Shown piece by piece: positions 36,711-46,506 of a DNA stretch of 64,000 nt (its first letter is position 1; every line of letters begins with the position of its first letter). A program made the translations under genes and the position numbers. Under the pieces are notes generated by a model, which did no database searches, was not told the origin of the DNA, and was given only the letters and a program-made list of their open reading frames with translations. Origin of the DNA: Halieaceae bacterium (lineage in GTDB: Bacteria > Pseudomonadota > Gammaproteobacteria > Pseudomonadales > Halieaceae); assembly GCA_902520195.1 (NCBI GenBank), contig CABYND010000006.1:1-64000 (forward strand), in the 5' to 3' direction.

Positions 36711-38705
36711 ATGAATGACCAAAGCCCAAGAGCTGTCTTTGAGCGCGCCGTGTCGCTTCTCAAAGGGGGCGCCCGGCAGGAAGCGGAATCTCTATGCCGC
36801 GATATGCTTGAGCGAGACCCGGGAGATATTAATTTTGTCTCTCTGCTGGGCTCCATCCTAGCCACGCGCGGTGCACAAGAGGAAGCTGTAGATTTATTGA
36901 GTCGCGCTGTGAAGGCTGCCCCCGGGCACGCCAAGGCGCGCGAGGATTTAGGCACGCTGTTATTGAACCTGGATCGGGTAGAGGAGGCGCTCCCGCACCT
37001 CGAGCGCGCTCAGGAACTTCGACCACCTCATGCTCCACTCAAGAGCAAGCTGAGTGCTGCTTATCAGCGATTGGGGCGGTCTGACGAGGCACAACGACTC
37101 CGCAATGAAGCCGCCTCGCTATCGCCGACGCAGGCCAAGCTGGATGAAGCCACGCGTCTTTTTGTTAAAGGGCAGTTCAGAGAGTCGGAAAAGCTCGCTC
37201 AGGAGCTGGTCCGTGAAAATCCCCACGACGTCAACGCAGCATTGCTTCTGGCAAGATTAGCGATGATGGCGAACTGCTATGAGGATGCGCGCGAAATTCT
37301 GGAGCGGATCGTGGAAAAGCAGCCACGATTCATCGCTGCCTGGCACGATCTAGGTACCGTGCTTAAAGAATGTCATGAGTACGAGGAAGCAGTTGCGGTT
37401 CTGGAAAAAGCGCTGACGCTCGAGCCCGAGAACGCGCTGACACATTATTACCACGGCGCGGCGCTGGCGATGGCTGCCAGACCCGCAGAGGCCGTCGAAT
37501 CCTACGAGAAGGCCGTCGGTATTGATCCCGAGCTACCGGGCGCTCACATTGGGCTGGGCCATGTCCTGAAGACAGTGGGCGACCAGGAGGGTGGTATTGC
37601 CGCCTATCGTCGCGCCATCGACTTGCGACCCAACTTTGGTGAGACTTACTACAGCCTTGCCAACTTGAAGACGTTCCGTTTTACAGAACAGGATGTCGAC
37701 GCAATGAGCCAGCGCCTGGCTAATGATTCGCTGCCCGTTGAGTGCCGCGTCCATTTTGCTTTTTCGTTAGGCAAAGCCTTTGAAGATCAGAAAGACTACG
37801 ATCGAGCGTTTGAACATTACGCTCTCGCCAATCAGTTGCATCGTGACACGATTGCCTATGATCCGGTACAAACGGGTGTGGCCCACGAGAGGATGCGCGA
37901 GGTTTTCAGCGCCGACTATTTCGCTAGTCGAGGCGCCGAATCAGGATGCCAAAGCGCTGATCCTATCTTTATCGTCGGCTTGCCGCGATCCGGCTCGACA
38001 CTGCTCGAGCAGATCTTGGCCAGCCACTCGCTGGTCGATGGCACCAGCGAATTACCCGATATTTCCATGATTGCTCAAGGCCTGACACAACCCCGATCAG
38101 GGCAGGCGTTTCCCCGCTGTATGCCTGATCTAAGCGACGACGCAGTCAGAGGGCTGGGTGAGCAATACCTAGACCAAACAGGGCGTCATCGCGCCTCAGC
38201 GCCTTTTTTTACCGACAAGATGCCGAACAACTTTGCCTACGTAGGGTTCATCAAGGCCATTCTGCCCAATGCCAAGATCATTGATGCCCGCCGGCACCCC
38301 ATGGATAGTTGCTTTGGTTGCTTCAAGCAGCACTTTGCCAAAGGGCAAACCTTTACCTACGACCTGTTTGAACTGGGCGAGTTCTATCTCGAGTACTGTG
38401 AACTCATGGACCACTGGAATGCTGTGTTACCGGGAGCTGTGCTCCACGTGCAGTACGAAGAGGTTGTTGCTGACCTCGACACGCAGGTCCGTAGGATTCT
38501 CGACTTTTGCGGTCTGCCTTTTGAGGAGAGCTGCGTGAACTTCCACGAAACCGAGCGCGCCGTGAGGACAGCAAGTTCCGAGCAGGTGCGCCAACCGATT
38601 TATTCGGGGTCCGTGCAGACCTGGAAGCATTACGGCGAACATCTTGATGGCTTGAGAGAGATTCTGGAGCCTGTTTTCCCTGAGTTGCCGGCATCTCAAG
38701 CATGA
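36711..38705 (+). CDS. TPR-containing sulfotransferase
   Basis: Transfers sulfate from PAPS to a hydroxyl on sugar, lipid or protein. About 664 residues from ATG at 36711 (a TTG at 36693 is also open). The N-terminal 400 residues are tetratricopeptide repeats such as AWHDLGTVLKECHEYEEAVAVL. The sulfotransferase domain begins PIFIVGLPRSGSTLLEQIL, the 5'-phosphosulfate loop. A 3'-phosphate-binding segment is plausible in DARRHPMDSCFG. No signal peptide. It overlaps the next gene by ATGA. No PAPS-synthesis genes are in the window. Confidence 0.9.
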   Translation: MNDQSPRAVFERAVSLLKGGARQEAESLCRDMLERDPGDINFVSLLGSILATRGAQEEAVDLLSRAVKAAPGHAKAREDLGTLLLNLDRVEEALPHLERAQELRPPHAPLKSKLSAAYQRLGRSDEAQRLRNEAASLSPTQAKLDEATRLFVKGQFRESEKLAQELVRENPHDVNAALLLARLAMMANCYEDAREILERIVEKQPRFIAAWHDLGTVLKECHEYEEAVAVLEKALTLEPENALTHYYHGAALAMAARPAEAVESYEKAVGIDPELPGAHIGLGHVLKTVGDQEGGIAAYRRAIDLRPNFGETYYSLANLKTFRFTEQDVDAMSQRLANDSLPVECRVHFAFSLGKAFEDQKDYDRAFEHYALANQLHRDTIAYDPVQTGVAHERMREVFSADYFASRGAESGCQSADPIFIVGLPRSGSTLLEQILASHSLVDGTSELPDISMIAQGLTQPRSGQAFPRCMPDLSDDAVRGLGEQYLDQTGRHRASAPFFTDKMPNNFAYVGFIKAILPNAKIIDARRHPMDSCFGCFKQHFAKGQTFTYDLFELGEFYLEYCELMDHWNAVLPGAVLHVQYEEVVADLDTQVRRILDFCGLPFEESCVNFHETERAVRTASSEQVRQPIYSGSVQTWKHYGEHLDGLREILEPVFPELPASQA

Positions 38706-39643
38706 CGCTCCAGTTACCCAAACTGGTTGCGACCTCGGTAGTGAGAGGATCCGAGAAAGGACAAAGTCATGGAGGGGTGTACCTCATCGATTTTGCCGAA
38801 CAGCGGGTCGAGCAGAAGATTGACTGGAATACGGGCGATATTGATTTTGCCGGCCGCGGTTGGGATCGAGGGCTTCGCGGAATCGAATTCACAGGCGATG
38901 CGATTTGGATTGCAGCTAGCGATGAACTGTTTTGCTATTCGCCTGATTTCCAATTGATAGATTCCTACCGCAACGACTATTTGCGTCACTGTCACGAAAT
39001 CTGCCGTCGGGATAATTTGCTATTTCTCACCTCTACCGGCTTCGATTCGCTTCTGGCGTTCGATCTGAATCAGCGTGCATTTGTCTGGGGCCTTTATCTC
39101 TCAAAGAACGGGCAAGACTGGGTAGGGCAGGCGTTTGACCCCAGAACCCGGGGCGGCCCAGCATTCGTCAATTCCTATCACCTGAATATGGTGCGGGTGG
39201 ATCAGGATGGAGTGTCTTTCAGCGGACTTAACACACAGGCGCTGCTCGCCTTGTCGTCTGATCTGTCGGTGTCCGAGATCTGCAGCCTTCCCAGAGGTTG
39301 TCATAACGCCATGTCGCATCAGGAGGGGATTCTCTTAAATGACACGGCTGCGGATGTCGTCCGCTATGTGCCGCGTTCAGCAGATCAAGTCGCCGTGCCC
39401 GTACCGACCTTCCACGTTGAAGAGTTGGAGTTCAAGGGCGTCGACGATTCGCGCATCGCAAGACAGGGATTTGGCCGAGGGCTCTGTGTGATCAATGATC
39501 GTTTGATTGCGGCGGGATCCTCTCCGTCGACAGTGTCCATCATTGATATCGCGGCAGGAAAGCGCCTTACGGCGGTTAATCTGACCATGGATATTCGCAA
39601 CGCGATCCATGGGCTGGAATGCTGGCCTGCAAACTGGGGTTAG
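38702..39643 (+). CDS. Propeller-like protein of unknown function, coupled to the sulfotransferase
   Basis: 313 residues, no export signal. Recurring short strands (GVYLIDFAEQRV, GIEFTGDAIWIAASDEL, LFLTSTGFDSLLAFDL, ISIID-like near the end) suggest a beta-propeller. I do not recognise a catalytic motif. A similarity to the uncharacterised TIGR03032-type proteins that co-occur with TPR/sulfotransferase genes is suspected but not proven. Start codon overlaps the sulfotransferase stop, which means coupled synthesis, and a strong bidirectional terminator follows. Confidence 0.8.
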   Translation: MTLQLPKLVATSVVRGSEKGQSHGGVYLIDFAEQRVEQKIDWNTGDIDFAGRGWDRGLRGIEFTGDAIWIAASDELFCYSPDFQLIDSYRNDYLRHCHEICRRDNLLFLTSTGFDSLLAFDLNQRAFVWGLYLSKNGQDWVGQAFDPRTRGGPAFVNSYHLNMVRVDQDGVSFSGLNTQALLALSSDLSVSEICSLPRGCHNAMSHQEGILLNDTAADVVRYVPRSADQVAVPVPTFHVEELEFKGVDDSRIARQGFGRGLCVINDRLIAAGSSPSTVSIIDIAAGKRLTAVNLTMDIRNAIHGLECWPANWG

Positions 39644-39666
39644 CGACGCAATCGTCAGTGGCCCAA

Positions 39667-39696
39667 CAAAAAAGGGCGCCGAAGCGCCCTTTTTTA
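39667..39696. terminator. Bidirectional intrinsic terminator
   Basis: GGGCGC (39674-39679) pairs with GCGCCC (39684-39689) over a 4-base loop, flanked by A on the left and T on the right. On the minus strand the loop reads TTCG closed by C-G, the very stable tetraloop. It ends the propeller gene from the left and the TonB receptor gene from the right. Confidence 0.9.
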
Positions 39697-39710
39697 TTTG
39701 CAAGCTGACC

Positions 39711-42125
39711 TCAGAAGTAGTGCCTGATCGACAGCGCGTAGTTGCGAGGTCTGATGACGGCCGAGCTGTTTCGGCCCCAAACGGTATCGAAATCAGTTGT
39801 ATCCTCGTACGTAATCCCTCGTTCGTCGGAGATGTTGTTGAAGCGCAGCTGCGCTGACCAGTCGCCTTTCTCCCAGGTGATGACTGCGTCGGTGATGTCA
39901 TAGTCGCCTTGAGTCAGACGCGGCGAAGTGAAACCGTCCGTCAGCTGATTCAACGACTCGCCCACATGGCTGTGCTGGATGCGAATTCCAGCAAGACCGC
40001 CAAAGGCATTCATACCTGAATATTCGGCGTAGAGGTAGAAGCTGTTGTCAGCAAACAGAGGTAGCGCAGATTGCTGAGCAAGCCCCGATGGCACCTTCCC
40101 GCCTGGTACGCGAGGGTCATCGTACTCCTGTGCGGCGTTGACGTAAGCATCCTGAATATCGGTCATATTGAAGCCGATTTCGAAGTTTTCACTGAGCAAC
40201 GCCTTGAGTTCCAGATCATACCCATCTACCTCTGCGTCGCCGACGTTACCTACCACAATTTGGAAGGGAATGTTTTGATAGGCGCCATTACTCAAACTGC
40301 CTAACTGATTACTGGGGTCAGTCACTTCGATCTGCATGTCTTTCCACTTCATGGTGTAGTAGACCGCGTTGAAAATAACGCGCCCGTCAAGGAATGTGGA
40401 TTTCAGACCGAATTCGGTGTTCTCCAGAATGTCAGATTCGTATACCACTGGCAGGGTCGGACCGAATTTGCCGTTGCCGCCAATGTCTAGGCCCCGACCA
40501 CGGTTGGTGCCACCCACCCGATAACCCTCCGAGTACACGCCATAAACCATTACGTCATCAGTGATTTGAAGTTCCAGGCCGTACTTTGGAATAAATCCAT
40601 CGTCGGTCGCTTCGCGGTTCGGTAGCTGTCGATCTGTCCGTGCATCCGGTCGTTCAACGGTATAGCTAAGTTCTCTCTCGACGTCGTACCAGCGGCCGCC
40701 CAGCAGCGCAGTCAGCCGATCCTCAATGATTTCAACGTCGATTTCTCCGAATACCGCTTTGTCGGTTCTATCGGTACCCTGATATGAGTTCCACCACACG
40801 TCGGTGGGTGCGATGCCGGGATAGTAATAACTCCAGGCTTCGAAGGCCGGCGAATTACGATAGCCGTCTTCGTAGGTATAAAAATCCCAGAACTCCTCCG
40901 ACTCCTGCCAGAAGGCGCCCAGTGTCCAATCAATGCGATCTGTACTACCGGTCAACCTGAGCTCTTGCGTGAAACTCTCATTATTTTGCTCATTGGTCAG
41001 ATATCCGGTGGGATCAAGGCCAAAGTCGTAAGTGGCGTAGCCGTAATAAATGCCGAATGAGTAGTGGAAGTACGCCGCATAGGACTGCGTGTCATTGGAG
41101 TAGAACATGTCGCGGTCGTAGTACGACGTCGCAGATACCAGTTGCGCAAAACCTAGATCGCCTTCAATGATCAAACTCGTCTGCGTCCATTCGTCAGTTC
41201 GGATCTCTTTGTTGAACTTGATCGTTTGGAGATCACCCACGCTGGGGTCATAGTCGTTGTATCCGTCCGATTCAACGTCTTGGTAATTGAGCGTGCCAGT
41301 GACGGTCCAGTTGTCATTGACCAGCCAGCGGATAGAGGCTCGCGCTCCCATCCAATCTGTTTCGTTGATATCGTCTGAGACGGCGCTCGCGTTGGTTGCG
41401 CCGCCGCCCAAGCCCGCCAGGCCCGGGAAGCCGACACCCGCATCAACAGTCGTGCCCAACACGTTGTCGATAAAGCCTGCATCACTTGCGCTGAAGCCGG
41501 CCAAACGGATGGCCACGGTGTCGCTCAGTGGAATGTTAACCATGCCATCGACTTCGTAGCCTGTGCCGCCGTCGCTGGTGTTAGAGATACCGGCACCAAT
41601 GTTGGCGTCAAAGGCGCTGGGGTCGGGTTTGTTGGTGATGACTCTCACCGCGCCACTTTGAGACGACGCGCCATACAGGGTGGACTGCGGCCCCGCGAGT
41701 GCTTCGATTCGTGCGAGATCTACGGGATAAATATCGGGCGCAGCGGAGGTCAGTGACATCGGCTGTTCGTCTAGATAAATCGCGGCAGTCGGATCGACGA
41801 GGAAGCCGCCACCGTCACTGACGCCGCGGAAGACGATCGTATTTTGGCCTGGGACCGTGGTTTGCACATTCAAGCCAGCAACTTGTCGAGAAAAATCTTC
41901 GAGCGTTGTGATGCCTTGCTTTTGCAGGTCTTCGCCGGAAATGGACTGCACCATCATCGGGATGTCTTGCGATGATTCCGCGCGCTGACGGGCGGTGACC
42001 ACGACTTCTTCAAGCTCGGCGCTCCAGCTTAAACCGGCGCCACCGGCGCCGATCGCCGCGGCAACACCCGCGACAATGGTTTTACGGTGGAATGCGGTGG
42101 GACGTGCTTTGTACTGATTTGACAC
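39711..42125 (-). CDS. TonB-dependent outer-membrane receptor
   Basis: Gated outer-membrane importer, 804 residues from GTG with GGAGGAG 6 bases before it. A signal peptide (AGVAAAIGAGGAGLSWSA) precedes the TonB box-like ELEEVVVTA. The plug domain carries GEDLQKQGITTLEDFSRQVAGL and IYLDEQPMSL. The remaining barrel ends in ALSIRHYF with the terminal aromatic Phe. It is a large, Tyr-rich barrel of the type that imports siderophores, vitamins or oligosaccharides. No substrate clue lies in the neighbours. Confidence 0.93.
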   Translation of the reverse strand: MSNQYKARPTAFHRKTIVAGVAAAIGAGGAGLSWSAELEEVVVTARQRAESSQDIPMMVQSISGEDLQKQGITTLEDFSRQVAGLNVQTTVPGQNTIVFRGVSDGGGFLVDPTAAIYLDEQPMSLTSAAPDIYPVDLARIEALAGPQSTLYGASSQSGAVRVITNKPDPSAFDANIGAGISNTSDGGTGYEVDGMVNIPLSDTVAIRLAGFSASDAGFIDNVLGTTVDAGVGFPGLAGLGGGATNASAVSDDINETDWMGARASIRWLVNDNWTVTGTLNYQDVESDGYNDYDPSVGDLQTIKFNKEIRTDEWTQTSLIIEGDLGFAQLVSATSYYDRDMFYSNDTQSYAAYFHYSFGIYYGYATYDFGLDPTGYLTNEQNNESFTQELRLTGSTDRIDWTLGAFWQESEEFWDFYTYEDGYRNSPAFEAWSYYYPGIAPTDVWWNSYQGTDRTDKAVFGEIDVEIIEDRLTALLGGRWYDVERELSYTVERPDARTDRQLPNREATDDGFIPKYGLELQITDDVMVYGVYSEGYRVGGTNRGRGLDIGGNGKFGPTLPVVYESDILENTEFGLKSTFLDGRVIFNAVYYTMKWKDMQIEVTDPSNQLGSLSNGAYQNIPFQIVVGNVGDAEVDGYDLELKALLSENFEIGFNMTDIQDAYVNAAQEYDDPRVPGGKVPSGLAQQSALPLFADNSFYLYAEYSGMNAFGGLAGIRIQHSHVGESLNQLTDGFTSPRLTQGDYDITDAVITWEKGDWSAQLRFNNISDERGITYEDTTDFDTVWGRNSSAVIRPRNYALSIRHYF

Positions 42126-42325
42126 AGCGTGCTCCTCCAGTACCCCGATTAAGGGGCGTTTGATAGCGGACGTTGATGGTTGCCAACGCACCACGAATTT
42201 TAGTTATAAACAAAACAATTACCCTGTGAAGATATAGTACTTATGCGGTTTCGGCAACATGACCGGACATGGCTTATCGGACTGCGCCGGCCGACAATTC
42301 AGCCCGGAGAAGGAGGGCACTGGGA

Positions 42326-42949
42326 ATGACACTACTCACGTGGCTGTCGCTGGCACTGGTGTGTCTGCTGGGCGCGATGTCGCCCGGGCCCAGTCTTGCC
42401 ATCGTGGTGCGTCACTCGGTCACCAGTGGCACCCGCGCCGGCGTCATCTGTGCGTTTGCGCACGGTTTTGGCATTTTCCTGTGGGCGGCGCTGATGGTCA
42501 GCGGATTGGGTGCGCTGCTCTTGGCCCAGCCAACCTGGTTCGACGGTCTGCGTGTTCTGGGGGCCGGATTTCTGCTGTATCTCGGCTGCCGCGCGCTCAT
42601 GGCGCAGCGCGGAATTGCCGCCGATACGGGTCAGGCGAAAAGCGGAGGCGGCGAAGCGGCAAGAGAAGGCCTTGTCATTGCGTTATCCAACCCAAAAGTC
42701 GCGGTTTTTTTTGCGGCGCTTTTCAGTCAGTTCATCCAGCCCGATGCCACGCTGAGCGTCCATCTCGTGATTGCGGCCACTGCAGCTGTGATTGATGCTC
42801 TCTGGTACACAGTGGTGGCCTTGCTGTTATCCCGACCGGCCTGGTCGGGCTATTTCACGCAGCATGGCAGCTTGTTGGACCGCACGTTTGGCGTGATACT
42901 CGTTGCGGTGTCGGCGGCGGTGCTGTGGTCGATCTGGCAGCCGCTCTGA
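42326..42949 (+). CDS. LysE/RhtB-family amino-acid exporter
   Basis: Inner-membrane exporter with about six hydrophobic helices, 207 residues from ATG at 42326 with AGGAGGG 8 bases upstream. The family signature is MSPGPSLAIVVRHSVTSGTRAG, split across residues 19-40. The central loop carries charged residues. It is divergent from the TonB receptor gene and 42 bases ahead of an MFS gene. The exported amino acid is not predictable. Confidence 0.88.
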   Translation: MTLLTWLSLALVCLLGAMSPGPSLAIVVRHSVTSGTRAGVICAFAHGFGIFLWAALMVSGLGALLLAQPTWFDGLRVLGAGFLLYLGCRALMAQRGIAADTGQAKSGGGEAAREGLVIALSNPKVAVFFAALFSQFIQPDATLSVHLVIAATAAVIDALWYTVVALLLSRPAWSGYFTQHGSLLDRTFGVILVAVSAAVLWSIWQPL

Positions 42950-42991
42950 TCCGAGGAGCAGGGTTCCAAAAACAATAAAAGAGGGGCAGCC

Positions 42992-44227
42992 GTGGCCGTA
43001 CGCTGGCGCATCGCCATCCTTCTGGCGGTCATCACCACTATCAACTACATCGACCGGTCGGTATTTGGTGTGGTAGCACCCGTGGTGCGAGGTGAATTTG
43101 GCATCGGTGATGCCGATTATGGATTAATCACCAGCGGCTTTTTGTTGGCCTATGGCATTGGCCAGCTGATTGCGGGCCCACTGATCGACCGATTGGGTAC
43201 CAAACGGGCCTTCAGTCTTGCCGCCGTATTCTGGAGCGTGGCGACGATCCTGCATGCCTTGGGTCGCGGACTGTGGAGCTTTTTCGCGCTGCGAGTGATT
43301 CTGGGTATTGCTGAGGCGGCGAACTTTCCGGCAGCCAGTAAAGCGGTCGCCCAGTGGTTTCCTGCCAATGAGTGCTCGACCGCGGTGGCCATCTTTATGC
43401 TGGGGGCGGGCCTTGGCGCAATCATCACTCCGCCGCTCACGGTTTGGACAATGCAGTCTCTGGGTTGGCAATGGGCCTTTATCATCCCAGGCTCACTGGG
43501 ACTGGTGTGGGTCATACTGTGGCAGCGCTGGTATCACGCGCTCGAGACACACCCGGCCATAGATCCCGCTGAGCAAGCCTTAATACTCGAGAATCGTTCC
43601 GGTCAGCAGAGCGAGGCTGGCTGGACTTCCTTGCTCTCGCATCGGGAATTCTGGGGCATTCTCATTGCCCGCGTGGTCAGTGATTTCCCGTTTTATTTCT
43701 TTTTGTTTTGGCTGCCCCAATACCTCATCGATATCAGAGGCTTTGATCTCAGGGCGATCGCGTTATTCGCCTGGTTGCCCTGGGTCGCCGCTGATCTCGG
43801 CGCGCTTGTCGGTGGCATGATGAGTTCATCTCTTGTGACCCGAGGGCACTCCATTGATCGCGCGCGCAAGACCGTGATCTGGTTGGGTGCTGTATTGGTC
43901 GCCGTTGCAGTGGTGCCCGCGAACTACACTCGGTCCAGTGCACTGGCGCTGGCTCTGATCTGTTTTGGCTTGTTCGCGATCCAAATCAAGGGTGCCGTGT
44001 TCTTTACACTGCCCACTGATCTCTTTCCGGCTGACCGAGTCGCAACCGTGTGGGGCGTGTTCGGCGCGGTCGGGAGTCTGGGTGGAAGCCTGCTTGGACT
44101 GCTGGCAGGCTTCATGATTCAAGAGGCGGGCTATGAAAGCGTCTTTTTGCTTATCGCCAGCCTGCACCTGATCTCTGCGGTGCTGCTACAGATTTTCGTG
44201 CCGAGAATCGCCTTGGTCACTGAGTAA
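42992..44227 (+). CDS. MFS transporter, ACS (anion:cation symporter) type
   Basis: Twelve-helix carrier, 411 residues from GTG. NYIDRSVFGVVAPVVRGEFG and the RVILGIAEAANFPAASKAVAQWF block match the ACS family, which imports hexuronates, glucarate, phthalate and other organic anions. Same direction as lysE-like gene 42 bases upstream. It converges on the E2 gene across 67 bases. The anion is not known. Confidence 0.88.
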   Translation: MAVRWRIAILLAVITTINYIDRSVFGVVAPVVRGEFGIGDADYGLITSGFLLAYGIGQLIAGPLIDRLGTKRAFSLAAVFWSVATILHALGRGLWSFFALRVILGIAEAANFPAASKAVAQWFPANECSTAVAIFMLGAGLGAIITPPLTVWTMQSLGWQWAFIIPGSLGLVWVILWQRWYHALETHPAIDPAEQALILENRSGQQSEAGWTSLLSHREFWGILIARVVSDFPFYFFLFWLPQYLIDIRGFDLRAIALFAWLPWVAADLGALVGGMMSSSLVTRGHSIDRARKTVIWLGAVLVAVAVVPANYTRSSALALALICFGLFAIQIKGAVFFTLPTDLFPADRVATVWGVFGAVGSLGGSLLGLLAGFMIQEAGYESVFLLIASLHLISAVLLQIFVPRIALVTE

Positions 44228-44294
44228 GCGGGTGTTCGCCGGAGTGAAGCGCCGCGGCTCTCCGCTCCAAAATATTTAGCTGAGAAGTGCCCGC

Positions 44295-45467
44295 TCATAG
44301 AGAGGCGATGACCTCGCCGAGTACCGCGAGGTACTGCGCACCCACTGCGCCATCAATCACCCGGTGATCGCATGACAGGGTGGCGTTCAGTATTGTCGCC
44401 ACACGTTGCTCGCCGTCTTTGACCACAACCTGTTGAGTCGCCTTGCCTAGCGCCAGAATGGCGCCCATGGGCGGGTTCACAATGGCGGTAAACTGGGTGA
44501 CCCCGTACATGCCCAGATTCGAAACGGTGAAAGAGCCGCCTGAGATGTCTTCCTTGGCCAGCTTGCCGGTTTGCGCTTTGTCAGCTAGCCCGGCAGTGGC
44601 GGTGGCGACTTCAGCCGGTGACTTGGTGTCGGCATTGTAGACGGTGGCAGGGTAAAGGCCATCATCGGTGGCAATCGCGACCGAGACATGTGCCGCGCTG
44701 AACTGGTGGATATCGTCACCCACCAAGTTCACGTTGACGCGAGGCTCCTTCATCAGCGCCTGCGCCACGCACCATACAATGAGATCGTTGACTGAGACTT
44801 TGACATCGCCGGACTCGTTAAGCGCGGCGCGATGGGCAAGTAAGCCGTCCAATTCATACTCAGCCGTTAGGTAAAAATGGGGGATGGTCTGCTTGGCTTC
44901 GGTCAGCCGGCGCGCAATGGTTTTGCGAGTGGCTGTGAGGGGGATGACCTCGACCCCATCAGGTGCGTCGCTACTGCCTCCCGCCGCAGCTTTGACATCC
45001 TCGTCGGTGATGCGGCCACGGCGACCCGTGCCCGTGACGGTGCCCAGGTCGACACCCAACTCGTCTGCTAGTCGGCGCACGCTGGGAGACGAGCGGGTGT
45101 AGGCATCGCCGGTTTGCACGGTCTGCTTTGTTGCGGGCTCGCCGGCAGCGGGCGCCGCCTCGGCCTCGGCAGGCGCAATGCTGTGCGCGGTAATGAAGGC
45201 ATCGATATCGCTGTCCGCGACGCTCGCGTCAGCAATCACGCCGAGTAGAGCGCCTACAGGATGTGCATCGCCCGCGGGCACCAGTACACGACGCAGTACG
45301 CCGTCTACAGGGGAGTCCCACACGTTGACGATTTTATCGGACTCCATCTCGAACACTTCATCACCTTTAGCAATGGCATCGCCCTCTGATTTGTTCCAGG
45401 TGGTGATGGTGCCCTCGACCATTTCAATGCCCCACTTGGGCACCGCTATGGGATAAATATCGCTCAC
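44295..45467 (-). CDS. 2-oxoacid (acetoin-type) dehydrogenase E2, dihydrolipoamide acyltransferase
   Basis: E2 core of a 2-oxoacid or acetoin dehydrogenase complex. 390 residues, GTG start. A single N-terminal lipoyl domain has the modified Lys in ESDKIVN. The peripheral E1/E3-binding domain (SPSVRRLADELGVDLGTVTGTG) follows. The catalytic domain ends in CDHRVIDGAVGAQYL, with the active-site His and Asp. It is cotranscribed downstream of E1b and E1a, order E1a-E1b-E2. The lipoyl group depends on LipB encoded at 5.6 kb. No E3 gene is adjacent. Confidence 0.93.
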   Translation of the reverse strand: MSDIYPIAVPKWGIEMVEGTITTWNKSEGDAIAKGDEVFEMESDKIVNVWDSPVDGVLRRVLVPAGDAHPVGALLGVIADASVADSDIDAFITAHSIAPAEAEAAPAAGEPATKQTVQTGDAYTRSSPSVRRLADELGVDLGTVTGTGRRGRITDEDVKAAAGGSSDAPDGVEVIPLTATRKTIARRLTEAKQTIPHFYLTAEYELDGLLAHRAALNESGDVKVSVNDLIVWCVAQALMKEPRVNVNLVGDDIHQFSAAHVSVAIATDDGLYPATVYNADTKSPAEVATATAGLADKAQTGKLAKEDISGGSFTVSNLGMYGVTQFTAIVNPPMGAILALGKATQQVVVKDGEQRVATILNATLSCDHRVIDGAVGAQYLAVLGEVIASL

Positions 45468-45492
45468 TTCTCCGCTCCTAATATCACACTAG

Positions 45493-46494
45493 TCAAGCTA
45501 GCGTGGCTTTGATCGCTGCCGTGATTTTGTCTGCGTCTGGCAGATAAGCTGCCTCCAACTCAGGCGAGAACGGCGTTGGGCTGTGGGGCGCAGAAACCTG
45601 CTTGATCGGCGCCTTCAGACTGCTAAAAGCTTTGTCCGCCGCGAGGCCTGCAATGTCTGCGGTGAGACCGCAACGAGGCGGCGCCTCGTCCACAATCACC
45701 AACCTGCCGGTGGCCTCCACGGATTCTAGAATCGCGTTCTCGTCCAGCGGTGAAGTCGTCCGCGGATCAATGAGGTCGCAGCTGATGCCCTCCTCAGCCA
45801 GCGCATCGATGACAGCCGCCGCTTTGGGGACCATTTGTCCGAAGGCAACCACGGTGACGTCATCACCTTCACGGACAAAATTCGCCTCGCCGAACGGGAT
45901 GGTGTACGTTTCGTCGGGAACGTCCGCGGTCTCCTGATACAGAATCTTTGGTTCGAAGAACAGCACCGGGTCGTCATCCTGAATGGCTGAAAGCATCAAC
46001 CCCTTTGCATCGTAGGCATTTGAAGGCACCACGACTTTTAGGCCGGGAAAGGATGTCATCACCTGATACATGGCCTGACTGTGTTGGCCCGCAGCACTAA
46101 AGCCACCACCGGATGAGAAGCGGATGACGGCGGGGCAGCGGCTCTTGCCGCCAAACATATAACGGAACTTGGCCATCTGATTCACGATCTGGTCCATACA
46201 GACGCCAATAAAGTCGGCGAACATGATTTCGGCCACGGGTCGCATGCCGACCAATGCGGCACCGGCTGCGGCACCGACGATGGCTGATTCCGAGATAGGC
46301 GTATCGATGCAACGGTCAGGCCAACGGTGGTAGATCCCTTCGGTCACACCGAAGACACCACCGACAGCACCCACGTCTCCCGCGCTGCCGCTGCAGCCGG
46401 CGACATCCTCGCCAATAACGAAGACTGATTCGTCCTGCTCCATTGCCTGGTGCAGAGCCTCGTTGATCGCATCGCGCATGGTTTTCTCAGGCAT
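45493..46494 (-). CDS. 2-oxoacid (acetoin-type) dehydrogenase E1 beta subunit
   Basis: Thiamine-diphosphate transketolase-like subunit, 333 residues. DPVLFFEPKILY and the segment DAIGLMNEALHQAMEQDESVFVIGEDVAG-like start (visible as ALHQAMEQDESVFVIGED) fit the PDH/acetoin E1b family. AGGGGAGA gives a strong ribosome site before the ATG. It lies 12 bases downstream of E1a and 26 upstream of E2. Confidence 0.93.
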   Translation of the reverse strand: MPEKTMRDAINEALHQAMEQDESVFVIGEDVAGCSGSAGDVGAVGGVFGVTEGIYHRWPDRCIDTPISESAIVGAAAGAALVGMRPVAEIMFADFIGVCMDQIVNQMAKFRYMFGGKSRCPAVIRFSSGGGFSAAGQHSQAMYQVMTSFPGLKVVVPSNAYDAKGLMLSAIQDDDPVLFFEPKILYQETADVPDETYTIPFGEANFVREGDDVTVVAFGQMVPKAAAVIDALAEEGISCDLIDPRTTSPLDENAILESVEATGRLVIVDEAPPRCGLTADIAGLAADKAFSSLKAPIKQVSAPHSPTPFSPELEAAYLPDADKITAAIKATLA

Positions 46495-46506
46495 GATTTT
46501 CTCCCC

